A stretch of DNA of 9,409 nt from Phycisphaerae bacterium. Lineage in GTDB: Bacteria > Planctomycetota > Phycisphaerae > Phycisphaerales > SM1A02. Within the stretch, counting starts at the first letter, position 1; every line of letters begins with the position of its first letter. The notes below the pieces were generated by a model that was not told where the DNA came from, did not search any database, and saw nothing but the letters and a program-made list of their open reading frames with translations. Where the stretch lies: the NCBI GenBank assembly GCA_018665385.1, contig JABJDN010000098.1:1-9409 (forward strand). Direction: 5' to 3'. The position numbers were made by a program, and so were the translations under genes. Shown here one piece after another: positions 1 through 6,905 of the stretch.

Positions 1-495
1 AGGCATATCTACTTCAGGCATTTCGTATTGAATCATCATGACATCTCTGCCCACTAAACTTACAATTTCACTATCGAAGCTCGGATCAGAGTTAGACATC
101 TCCGTCATTTCATTGACAAGCTCACCGTATAATTTCTCTTCCAGTTCAATCATAGCGATACCGCCAAGGCCAACAGTTCCACTTTCAAAATCGATAACTG
201 GGTACAGTGCCGCACCAGCGTAACCGCTTGGTGGCGTAACATCCTCTGATGAAATACCCATTGCGTCGCAAAGGCTTTCGAAAGCCGAGCCAGCGTTAGA
301 AGCGTAATCTACATTAAATTCACTACATACAGCAGCACAGATTTTATCGCAAGCACCTGCTGTTTCTAATTTTGACAGTACATCGCCAATATTTGTTGCT
401 GAAACAAATGCAATTGTCGTGTCTGGGGCTGCCTGTTGGATTGTAATATCTGAAACAAGTAATGATGAAATTGTCAGTGTAATTGTTGTAAACAA
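1..495 (-). CDS. Uncharacterised, probably exported protein; TTG start, C-terminus outside window
   Basis: I do not recognise the family with confidence. The minus-strand frame stays open from a TTG at 495 to the window edge (165 codons). The TTG is chosen because AGGAG lies 8 bases upstream and no ATG or GTG occurs between it and the upstream in-frame TAA (528-526). Residues 2-19 are hydrophobic and rich in Thr, Ile and Leu, like an export signal but without an obvious positive n-region. From about residue 22 comes 'AAPDTTIAFVSATNIGDVLSKLE', split as AAPDTT then IAFVSATNIG, which recalls exported planctomycete proteins that start their mature part with an 'APADT..FV.v.n' strand. A cysteine cluster follows: C49, C53, C57 (C-x3-C-x3-C), then C76. 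The rest is acidic with alternating strands and helices. It lies 50 bases downstream of the protease gene on the same strand, so co-transcription is possible. The gene is well supported; its function is unknown. Confidence 0.75.
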   Translation of the reverse strand, partial: MFTTITLTISSLLVSDITIQQAAPDTTIAFVSATNIGDVLSKLETAGACDKICAAVCSEFNVDYASNAGSAFESLCDAMGISSEDVTPPSGYAGAALYPVIDFESGTVGLGGIAMIELEEKLYGELVNEMTEMSNSDPSFDSEIVSLVGRDVMMIQYEMPEVDMP

Positions 496-503
496 AGTAA
501 TAA

Positions 504-508
504 CTCCT
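504..508 (-). promoter_or_regulatory. Ribosome binding site that decides the TTG start
   Basis: AGGAG on the minus strand is followed by 8 bases and then TTG at 495-493. It is the only good Shine-Dalgarno match near the start of this frame, and it supports a real gene beginning with a non-ATG codon. Confidence 0.65.
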
Positions 509-545
509 AAATGTGTATTATGTTTTTAGTTCGCTCCATAGTATA

Positions 546-1520
546 TTAGAAATCATGCTGGCCATCTTTCAGCAAAGGAGAGATGCCATTTTTAGCGCGC
601 TCGGGCGGGGCGTGATAGAGATGCCCCGCATTTGGATTCTTTGAATCGTACGCAAATGCCTCTCGGTTCCGAATGAAATCTTTGACATACCGTGTGGGAA
701 TAGCGAAGTTAAGAGATTCTGCAGCAGTGATTCCCATATTTGTAATGCCGACTACTTCGCCCTTGCTATTAAACAAAGGACCTCCTGAATTACCTGGGTT
801 AATAGCAGCATCTGTTTGAATATAAGTCAATCCGTCGAAGGAACGTTGTTTCGTAGAGATGACGCCTTGACTCATCGAACGCTCAAGACCTAAGGGATTA
901 CCAATTGCAAACACTACTTGACCAACTTCAATATCTTCTGCACTTTCTAACACCGAAAAGTCAAAAGATTTATTATCTGGATGTTGCAACTTTAATAATG
1001 CCAAGTCAAGATGATTATTTACAGCAATAATGTCTACATCTTCGATAGTTGTTCTTTTCAGTGTGCCGTCAGGTTGGGGAATCCAAACAGTTGCACGAAG
1101 GTCCGTTTCGCCTTGGATAACATGCGCATTAGTTACGGCGAATCCTTCCTCATTGAGAAGAACACCAGAGCCTAGGCCACCAGGCGTTGAGACTTTTATA
1201 ACTGAAGCACCTACAAGTTTCGCTTGATCTGTAGGAGACCGCTCAGGCAGTTGCGTTGTTGTTCTAAACAAGTTCGCAGTGTCAATTTCTACACTTTGTG
1301 TAGTCGCATTTGAATCATCTATATCGACTGATTCAACTTGACTCATATTAATCGTAATAAGTTCAGGACCGATGTCGACCCAGATTTTGTTATCTGTTCT
1401 TTTAATAATTTCACCATGAATTTCGCTCCCGCTCGTCAAAACGATAACATCAGCATTAGCGTTTACTGAAATGAGGAAAATAAAGGCGTACGACAAAGTT
1501 TGAAATATACGTGTATTCAT
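546..1520 (-). CDS. Exported trypsin-like (HtrA/DegP-type, S1C) serine protease without PDZ domain
   Basis: This is an exported serine endopeptidase, 324 residues, expected to act in the periplasm or on the envelope in protein quality control. Residues 1-23 form a signal peptide with a likely cut after ANA. Residues 24-67 form a small beta-rich domain ('VIVLTSGSEIHGEII'). The trypsin-like fold runs from about 96 to 285 and carries the full catalytic triad: H133 in TNAHV, D172 in HLDLALLKL and S245 in NPGNSGGPLF. The chain ends at 324 with a polar tail and no PDZ domain, whereas typical DegP or DegS proteins carry one or two. The ATG start has GGAG 7 bases upstream. It is transcribed divergently from the FG-GAP gene and lies upstream of the TTG-started gene. 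Activity looks intact; the physiological substrate cannot be told from sequence. Confidence 0.92.
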   Translation of the reverse strand: MNTRIFQTLSYAFIFLISVNANADVIVLTSGSEIHGEIIKRTDNKIWVDIGPELITINMSQVESVDIDDSNATTQSVEIDTANLFRTTTQLPERSPTDQAKLVGASVIKVSTPGGLGSGVLLNEEGFAVTNAHVIQGETDLRATVWIPQPDGTLKRTTIEDVDIIAVNNHLDLALLKLQHPDNKSFDFSVLESAEDIEVGQVVFAIGNPLGLERSMSQGVISTKQRSFDGLTYIQTDAAINPGNSGGPLFNSKGEVVGITNMGITAAESLNFAIPTRYVKDFIRNREAFAYDSKNPNAGHLYHAPPERAKNGISPLLKDGQHDF

Positions 1521-1598
1521 AGAAGTTCTCCAGAGGCACTATACCCCCAAGGATTGCTCCCCTGTTAGCATGCACCATTAATTAATAGGATTACAACA

Positions 1599-3875
1599 AT
1601 GCAAACTTTATTCTTAATACTTTCACTATTTGCTTTTTCAATTGCAAGCCCTGTCTTTGCACAATCGGAAGACTCTGAACTTGGAGATTACTTTGGTTTT
1701 AGTGAGATAGAGATTATTAAAATTGGTGACGATCCAGGTCCAATGTACACAGCAGATATTAATAGCGATGGATTAATGGACATCCTAGTAATTAACAATA
1801 GGAAAAGCCGTATTGATATCTTGCTGCAAAAGCCTGGTGCTTCACCTGAAGATGCAGTAGAACCTACACACGCAAACGAAATTCCAGAACACTGGCGTTT
1901 CGAAAAGAAACGCATTATGGTTTCACATAACGTTTCTGGCATTGCGCTGTATGATTTCAACGACGATGGACGCATAGATGTCGTCTATGCGGGCAACCCT
2001 ACGTACGTCGTTTTTATGGAACAACTGCCTGACGGCACATTTAAGAAAAATCGTACCCATCGAGTTAAAAATATCAGTGCTAATCGAACAGCTTTTTCAA
2101 TTTCGGATGTCATCGGAGATGAAAAACCTGAACTCATTACAATTGTTGGCGGCAATATAGAATTGTTTCCTATAGACGGCAATGCAATTGGAAAACCTTT
2201 CGTGCTAGCAACCGAAGATCGATTAATAGCTTTTGAGTTGGCAGATTATGTAGGTAATGGTTTAACGGACATTGCTGGACTAGTTCCAGACAGCAGCGAA
2301 CCAGTTCGATTATGGCTCTCAAAGAAAGACGCCTCAGGTAAGACTATGGGTCCTCAACTACGTTTCGAAATGCCATCGCTACGAGAATTTGCATCAGTGA
2401 ATTTTGGGAAAAACCAAGCATCTAAGATGGCAATTATTGAACGCGCATCTAGAAGAATAGTTCTATACGAGGTCGATAGAGAAACAATAGAGTCTAGTGG
2501 TGACCGAGAAGCATCTATCGAGATATATCCGTTTCTAGGGAGTGGCGCACGTGAACAGTTAATTACTGATGCGAATAATGACGGGCTTCTAGATGTAGTC
2601 GCTACAAATCCATCGGATAATACAGTTGTGGTGTATGAACAAATACATGGTGAGGGTTTACATTCCGGCGTATCTTCTCCAACTCTCACATCAGTTGGAT
2701 CCATCGCTGTTGGTGATTTAGACAACGATGGCACAGATGATTTATTCGTACTCAGTGAAGACGAAGGCGTTGTAGGAAAATCACCCCTTGATAACTTGAT
2801 GATACCTTTCCCTCAGCCTATTCCTTTCTCTATTGGCAACACGCCTGTTTCACTTTCAACCGTGACTTTAAATGGAGAAGCAAAAGTCGTAGTAATTTCT
2901 AAAGACAAGCGTAACTATCTCATAGATGTCATTAGCAATAAAGGCGAACTACATACAATTGACTTAGGTTCATTGAGTCGAGGACCTGACAAAATTATCG
3001 GTTTTGATGCTGACCAAGACGGTAATACAGACTTGCTCATACTGACTCGGGACAAGCCAATGAAATTATTGCATTCCACTGAAGAAGGATTCGTTGTCCT
3101 AGACGATAGCGCAATGGGACAATACGGATTAGTCCGAGCGGCAAGTGGTACAAATACCATTCTTTCTGATGTAGATAACGATGGGCTTAATGAACTTCTC
3201 ATTGCAGACGACAATTATGTTCGCGCGGTACGATATGAGCCACTGCCTGCAGAAGGGGTTAGTCCAGGTTGGCAAGTTGTGAATCAAGTCAATTTAGAAG
3301 ATGGCGGTTCCAATCTTGTTTCGATTGCTCAAAGCGAGGGGTCTATCTATGTTGCAGACAACGAAAACGAAAGAATAGTTCTTATTCAAAATATTGATGA
3401 TGCGGGCTGGAAAGAACAAGAGAGTTTGTATGTACATGGCTACGACTTGGGTCCAATTTACTCCGGAGATTTTACTAGCGATGGTGTAGATGACATAGTC
3501 GCTATGAACAGTGCTGGCTTTGCAATTATTCAAATAGAAGGCGAGCGAATCGCTCTAAACGAATTGCAATCATGGAGAAGCGATAACGAACGTCGCGTTC
3601 AACATGAGTTAGCTGTTGGAGATGTGAATGCTGATGGATACAGCGATATTGTCTCGCTTGATGCTGGCGAACAAATGCTTGAAATATTTACATTCGCAGA
3701 TTCTGGAACAATGCTCTACGTAACTGGATTTAAGATTTTTGAGTCACGAATATTCTCTGGCGGTGAGCCAAGAGAATGGCAACCTAGTCAAATCATCATT
3801 AGCGATTTATCAAACGATGGCAAGCAAGACGTGCTCTTGCTTGCGCATGACCGGTTAATTTTATACAAACAATAA
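1599..3875 (+). CDS. Exported FG-GAP/VCBS repeat beta-propeller protein
   Basis: This is a 758-residue secreted protein with a signal peptide at residues 1-21 (likely cut VFA|Q). The mature chain is made almost wholly of FG-GAP/VCBS-type units of about 50 residues. Each carries a calcium-loop-like D-x-x-x-D-G-x-x-D motif followed by a hydrophobic strand. I see eleven: D53 (DINSDGLMD), D119, D170 (degenerate), D216, D324, D373, D460, D524 (DVDNDGLNE), D624, D675 and D736. Degenerate units can be placed near 265, 417 and 574. In known proteins such units form calcium-binding beta-propeller blades, used for adhesion, carbohydrate or protein binding, or as scaffolds. I see no enzyme domain, membrane anchor or C-terminal sorting signal. 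The ATG has AGGA 8 bases upstream. It is alone on its strand, divergent from the protease and convergent with citrate synthase. Ligand unknown. Confidence 0.9.
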   Translation: MQTLFLILSLFAFSIASPVFAQSEDSELGDYFGFSEIEIIKIGDDPGPMYTADINSDGLMDILVINNRKSRIDILLQKPGASPEDAVEPTHANEIPEHWRFEKKRIMVSHNVSGIALYDFNDDGRIDVVYAGNPTYVVFMEQLPDGTFKKNRTHRVKNISANRTAFSISDVIGDEKPELITIVGGNIELFPIDGNAIGKPFVLATEDRLIAFELADYVGNGLTDIAGLVPDSSEPVRLWLSKKDASGKTMGPQLRFEMPSLREFASVNFGKNQASKMAIIERASRRIVLYEVDRETIESSGDREASIEIYPFLGSGAREQLITDANNDGLLDVVATNPSDNTVVVYEQIHGEGLHSGVSSPTLTSVGSIAVGDLDNDGTDDLFVLSEDEGVVGKSPLDNLMIPFPQPIPFSIGNTPVSLSTVTLNGEAKVVVISKDKRNYLIDVISNKGELHTIDLGSLSRGPDKIIGFDADQDGNTDLLILTRDKPMKLLHSTEEGFVVLDDSAMGQYGLVRAASGTNTILSDVDNDGLNELLIADDNYVRAVRYEPLPAEGVSPGWQVVNQVNLEDGGSNLVSIAQSEGSIYVADNENERIVLIQNIDDAGWKEQESLYVHGYDLGPIYSGDFTSDGVDDIVAMNSAGFAIIQIEGERIALNELQSWRSDNERRVQHELAVGDVNADGYSDIVSLDAGEQMLEIFTFADSGTMLYVTGFKIFESRIFSGGEPREWQPSQIIISDLSNDGKQDVLLLAHDRLILYKQ

Positions 3876-3881
3876 TTGTTT
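3867..3881. repeat. 15-base AT-rich inverted repeat over two convergent stop codons
   Basis: AAACAAT, one central A, then ATTGTTT: perfect 7-base arms. It contains the TAA of the FG-GAP gene (3873-3875) and two bases of the citrate synthase stop (3880-3882, minus). It could serve as a weak bidirectional end signal, but a loop of one base, no GC pairs beyond one per arm and no clear U-tract make it a poor intrinsic terminator. Confidence 0.4.
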
Positions 3882-5028
3882 ATCGTTGCGATATAGCGAT
3901 GTATTCTTGTTGGTGCGGCCCGACGTAATCGCAACGAGGTCTAATTAAGCGGTTGTCCTCAAGATACTCAAGGCAGTGTGCTGTCCAACCCGACACTCTA
4001 CTCATTGCAAACAATGGCGTAAACAAGTCCAAGTCTATTCCAAGTGAGAAATATGTTGTTGCAGAATAAAAATCGACATTTGGATAGATGCCCCTGCTTC
4101 CAACTTCGCGATCCATAATCTGTTCAATACGTTTGCTTAGCTCAAACAACTCTGTATTTCCAGTATCTTCAGCGATACCTTCTGCAAAAGTCTTTAAATA
4201 TGTTGCTCTTGGGTCATATGCCTTATAAACACGGTGGCCAAACCCCATAATTTTGTCTTTCTTAGCAAGTTTATCCATTACGTACTCTTCAACAGAATCT
4301 AGTCCTTCAATTTCTTGAAGCATAATCATCACCACTTGGTTTGCTCCACCATGCAGAGGACCTTTCAATGTACCTATTGCCGTTGTGACTGCAGAATACA
4401 TATCGCTCAGTGTAGAGATAGTTACGAGTGAAGCAAAAGTGGATGCATTAAACCCATGATCCGCGTGAAGAATAAGGCATATGTCCATTGCTCTTGCCAT
4501 GCGTTCAGTAGGTTTTATGCCGTTTAGCATATATAAGAAATTTTCTGATAATGAAATTGTTGCATCTGGGCGAACAAGATCAAGCCCTTTACGATGCCTG
4601 TCAAAACCCGCGATAAGAGCTGGCATTTTTGTGAGCATTGCTAACGATTTACGAGCATTTGCTTCTTCGCTCGGGTCATCAGCGCCTGGGTCTTCAAGTG
4701 ACAATGCTGATGTAAGTGTGCGCAATGCATGCATTGGACTTGCATCTCGAGGTAGCGACACAATGATGTCCCACATTCTGTCAGACAAATCATAGTTTGT
4801 TCTAATTTGTTCAGTGAACTCAGCGAGCTCAGAACGACTAGGTAATCGTTTATTCCAAAGAAGAAAGGTTGTTTCTTCAAAAGTACTGTTACGAGCCAGA
4901 TCGTCAATATCGTACCCAACGTATTCCAGCACGCCATTTTCGCCATCAATAAATGAAAGCGCAGACCGTGCGACAATTGTATTAACCAGACCGATATCTG
5001 TTTGCATCTCTTGCATCGTATTGCTCAC
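3880..5028 (-). CDS. gltA: Citrate synthase (GTG start)
   Basis: It condenses acetyl-CoA and oxaloacetate to citrate, the entry step of the TCA cycle, in the cytoplasm. The 382 residues match the length of the short bacterial and archaeal form rather than the longer E. coli type. All catalytic residues are visible: H226 in GPLHGGAN, H265 in GFGHRVYKAYDPR and D319 in YPNVDFYSA. Also present are the SFIDGENGVLEYVGY N-terminal region, LHADHGFNAST (188-197) and the C-terminal SRVSGWTAHCLEY segment. The start is a GTG at 5028 with AAAGGAGG 7 bases upstream. It stands alone: its neighbours are divergent (rhomboid) and convergent (FG-GAP protein, 4 bases apart). A 2-methylcitrate synthase (PrpC) has the same fold and motifs, but no prp genes are nearby, so citrate synthase is preferred. 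Confidence 0.93.
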   Translation of the reverse strand: MSNTMQEMQTDIGLVNTIVARSALSFIDGENGVLEYVGYDIDDLARNSTFEETTFLLWNKRLPSRSELAEFTEQIRTNYDLSDRMWDIIVSLPRDASPMHALRTLTSALSLEDPGADDPSEEANARKSLAMLTKMPALIAGFDRHRKGLDLVRPDATISLSENFLYMLNGIKPTERMARAMDICLILHADHGFNASTFASLVTISTLSDMYSAVTTAIGTLKGPLHGGANQVVMIMLQEIEGLDSVEEYVMDKLAKKDKIMGFGHRVYKAYDPRATYLKTFAEGIAEDTGNTELFELSKRIEQIMDREVGSRGIYPNVDFYSATTYFSLGIDLDLFTPLFAMSRVSGWTAHCLEYLEDNRLIRPRCDYVGPHQQEYIAISQR

Positions 5029-5035
5029 TAATGAG

Positions 5036-5043
5036 CCTCCTTT
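5036..5043 (-). promoter_or_regulatory. Strong ribosome binding site before the GTG start of citrate synthase
   Basis: AAAGGAGG on the minus strand, 7 bases before GTG (5028-5026). This is the best Shine-Dalgarno match in the window and it fixes the start at GTG rather than at the in-frame ATG four codons later. Confidence 0.7.
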
Positions 5044-5096
5044 GTTTTTGTGCTCTTCCGATTTTGCTTGTGGTAGTAATCCATAAGCAATTATCT

Positions 5097-5124
5097 ATTT
5101 TAGCACATTCCAGATGGAATCCAA
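5097..5124 (-). promoter_or_regulatory. Possible sigma-70-type promoter for citrate synthase, enclosing an inverted repeat
   Basis: On the minus strand TTGGAT (5124-5119) and TAAAAT (5102-5097) are separated by 16 bases, close to a sigma-70 consensus. This would leave a leader of roughly 60 bases before the GTG. The spacer holds a perfect 6-base-arm inverted repeat, ATTCCA-GA-TGGAAT (5107-5120), the size of a small operator. A facing candidate for the rhomboid operon is TTGTGG (5068-5073) and TATCTA (5092-5097) with an 18-base spacer. Both are predictions by eye in AT-rich DNA. Confidence 0.3.
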
Positions 5125-5139
5125 GTCTACAATACGAAA

Positions 5140-6282
5140 ATGCTGATTCCAATTGGTACAAACGTAGAACATCGAAGGTACCCGACGGTTACATATTGGC
5201 TCATCGGCATCAATATCTTGCTTTTTGCTGCCCAATGGGCAATCGGAAGGGCTGGCGGTGTAGATTCATCGAACTGGTTGGTGCAATACCTTGCTTTGCT
5301 TGAATTTGACGGACAACTGTCACGTTCAAATTTTCATTATCTATCACTTATCTCTTACCAATTCCTACATGCAGATTGGTGGCACATTATTTTTAACATG
5401 ATTTTCCTATTGCCATTTGGAAAAGTAGTTGAAGATAGATTTGGCCACATTGGATTCTTGCTGTTCTATCTTGGATGTGGCGCTTTTGGTGGGTATGTGC
5501 ACACATTGCTGCATAGCAACCCTGTGATTGGAGCGAGTGGCTCTGTTTGTGCAGTAGTAGCAGCTTTTGTTGTACTTGCACCGAAAACCAAAACGCACGT
5601 ACTTCTCGTGTTTTTCATTATTGGAGTGTATTCAATTCCAAGCATGCTTCTTGTTGCTTTCTTTATTGGAATTGATGTATTCAGTCAACTTGCTAGTTTA
5701 CTTGGGCAAAACTCAAGCAATACTGCATGGGTAGTTCACCTTTGTGGATACGCTAGTGGGTTTTCCATTGCGTTTATTGCACTTCACTTTGGCTGGGTGA
5801 CTTCATCCGAATATGATTTACCGTATGCTTTTAAACAATGGAGAAGGAGAAGGCATTTTACGTCTGTGACTTCATCTGCCGTTAAGAAAATAAAAACTAC
5901 ATATACTCCAAACGAGTTACTTCGCGTTAGTATCGCGGAAAAAGCAATGCAAGGAAATGTAGAAGAAGCCCAAGCAGAATATGACCAAGCGATAGCTAAA
6001 GATTCATCGTTCATTGCTGATGCTCGTACTTTGCATACATTAGCGACGAACCTTATTAAACAAGGCGAACTAGCACAAGGCATATTATTGTTTGAGCAAT
6101 ATCTTGCTCACTACAAACAAGCAAAAGATCGAGGAGAAGTAGCGTTGCTACTTGCTGCAAAATATATTCGTGTATTGGGCAATAAAAAACGCGGCAAGAA
6201 ATTATTACAAGAATATTCAGCATCTTTCCCACCCGAACATGCACAGTTGGCAAACACACTAACCAAGGAAGCAAATACATGA
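5140..6282 (+). CDS. Rhomboid-family intramembrane serine protease with C-terminal TPR-like region
   Basis: This is a polytopic membrane protease of 380 residues that would cut transmembrane segments of other membrane proteins. Hydrophobic segments lie near 15-33, 83-94, 103-120, 128-147, 152-180 and 196-216. Rhomboid signatures are complete: H82-x3-N86 in WWHIIFNMIF, the nucleophile S133 in GASGS and the partner H200 in HLCGYASG. A very basic linker (RRRR near 235-238) puts the C-terminus in the cytoplasm. Residues about 256-375 are alpha-helical with TPR-like pairs ('AMQGNVEEAQAEYDQAIAKD', then 'LIKQGELAQGILLFEQYL'), probably for partner binding. The ATG has no strong Shine-Dalgarno, but the start 'MLIPIGTNVEHRRYPTVTYW' is typical of the family. 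It overlaps trpF by ATGA, so the two are probably one operon. Substrate unknown. Confidence 0.9.
   Translation: MLIPIGTNVEHRRYPTVTYWLIGINILLFAAQWAIGRAGGVDSSNWLVQYLALLEFDGQLSRSNFHYLSLISYQFLHADWWHIIFNMIFLLPFGKVVEDRFGHIGFLLFYLGCGAFGGYVHTLLHSNPVIGASGSVCAVVAAFVVLAPKTKTHVLLVFFIIGVYSIPSMLLVAFFIGIDVFSQLASLLGQNSSNTAWVVHLCGYASGFSIAFIALHFGWVTSSEYDLPYAFKQWRRRRHFTSVTSSAVKKIKTTYTPNELLRVSIAEKAMQGNVEEAQAEYDQAIAKDSSFIADARTLHTLATNLIKQGELAQGILLFEQYLAHYKQAKDRGEVALLLAAKYIRVLGNKKRGKKLLQEYSASFPPEHAQLANTLTKEANT
6279..6282 (+). other. ATGA stop-start overlap, rhomboid to trpF
   Basis: The TGA of the rhomboid gene (6280-6282) lies inside the ATG of trpF (6279-6281), the arrangement expected for translational re-initiation within one transcript. 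Confidence 0.85.
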
Positions 6283-6905
6283 ATACTACTTGGTTAACAG
6301 ATAATAAAACTACATTTATAAAAGTATGTGGCTTACGAGAAGAAGAAAGTGTAGATGTTGCAGTAGGCTCTGGAGTGCACGCAATCGGATTCGTATTTGT
6401 GCCCTCTTCTCCAAGATTCATCGAACGGGAAGAAGCCGAACAATTGATTTTACAACTCCCAGACGAAGTAATTCCAGTAGCAGTACTGCAAAATGCACCT
6501 TCACTAGCACAATATTCTACATGGAAGGGATGGCTTCAACTGTGCGGTGATGAAAGTATTGAGACTGTTGAATCGGCCCCGTGTCCTGTCATTCGCGCCA
6601 TTGAGTGGGATGAAACTGCAATCCGTACGTGGGACGCGTGTTCAAATGTACAAGCAATACTGGTTGACGGTTCAACTGGGGGTCGTGGAACTCGATTCGA
6701 TGTGCAAGCATTAGCAACTATTATCCCATCGTTGAACAAACCTATCATTATTGCAGGCGGGCTTAATCCAGAAAATGTCCAAGAAGTGATCCAACTAGCA
6801 AATCCGGCGGGCGTCGACGTAAGCAGTGGAATTGAATCCTCGCCTGGTATCAAAGACTCTAGAAAAATTTGCTCGTTTGTACAAGCAGTCGTTGAAGTCG
6901 ATTAA
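6279..6905 (+). CDS. trpF: Phosphoribosylanthranilate isomerase (TrpF)
   Basis: It converts N-(5'-phosphoribosyl)anthranilate to the carboxyphenylamino-deoxyribulose phosphate in tryptophan biosynthesis, in the cytoplasm. The 208 residues fit a stand-alone TrpF (beta/alpha)8 barrel. Visible motifs: IKVCGLR with catalytic C17, GFVFVPSSPRFI (phosphate and substrate side, R46), AILVDGSTGGRGTRFD with catalytic D130, IIIAGGLNPENV (156-167) and GVDVSSGIESSPGIKD (178-193) for phosphate binding. One odd point: the usual QLHG strand end reads LQLCG, so the conserved His is C89. The start overlaps the rhomboid stop by four bases and has AAGGAAG 7 bases upstream, so translation is probably coupled. No other trp gene is in the window. 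Its end overlaps the moaC end by TTAA. Confidence 0.94.
   Translation: MNTTWLTDNKTTFIKVCGLREEESVDVAVGSGVHAIGFVFVPSSPRFIEREEAEQLILQLPDEVIPVAVLQNAPSLAQYSTWKGWLQLCGDESIETVESAPCPVIRAIEWDETAIRTWDACSNVQAILVDGSTGGRGTRFDVQALATIIPSLNKPIIIAGGLNPENVQEVIQLANPAGVDVSSGIESSPGIKDSRKICSFVQAVVEVD

Noticed and set aside
38..223. Small plus-strand reading frame at the left edge
   Set aside because: It is antisense to the well-supported TTG-started gene, is Ser/Pro rich, and lacks a ribosome binding site.
1521..1598. Paired sigma-70 promoters in the gap between the protease and FG-GAP genes
   Set aside because: Some near-matches exist (TTGCTC then an ATTAAT-rich stretch on plus; TATAGT on minus), but none has both elements at good spacing. 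Promoters must be close by, yet I cannot place them.
3867..3881. Bidirectional intrinsic terminator between the FG-GAP gene and citrate synthase
   Set aside because: The inverted repeat is perfect but almost all A/T, has a one-base loop and no clean U-tract, so a stable RNA hairpin is unlikely. Listed only as a repeat.
3880..5028. 2-methylcitrate synthase (PrpC) instead of citrate synthase
   Set aside because: Motifs do not exclude it, but no prpB or prpD is adjacent and the gene stands alone, so citrate synthase is the simpler call.
5031..5303. Plus-strand frame overlapping the start of the rhomboid gene
   Set aside because: It covers the divergent promoter region, is out of frame with the recognisable rhomboid protein, and has no recognisable content.
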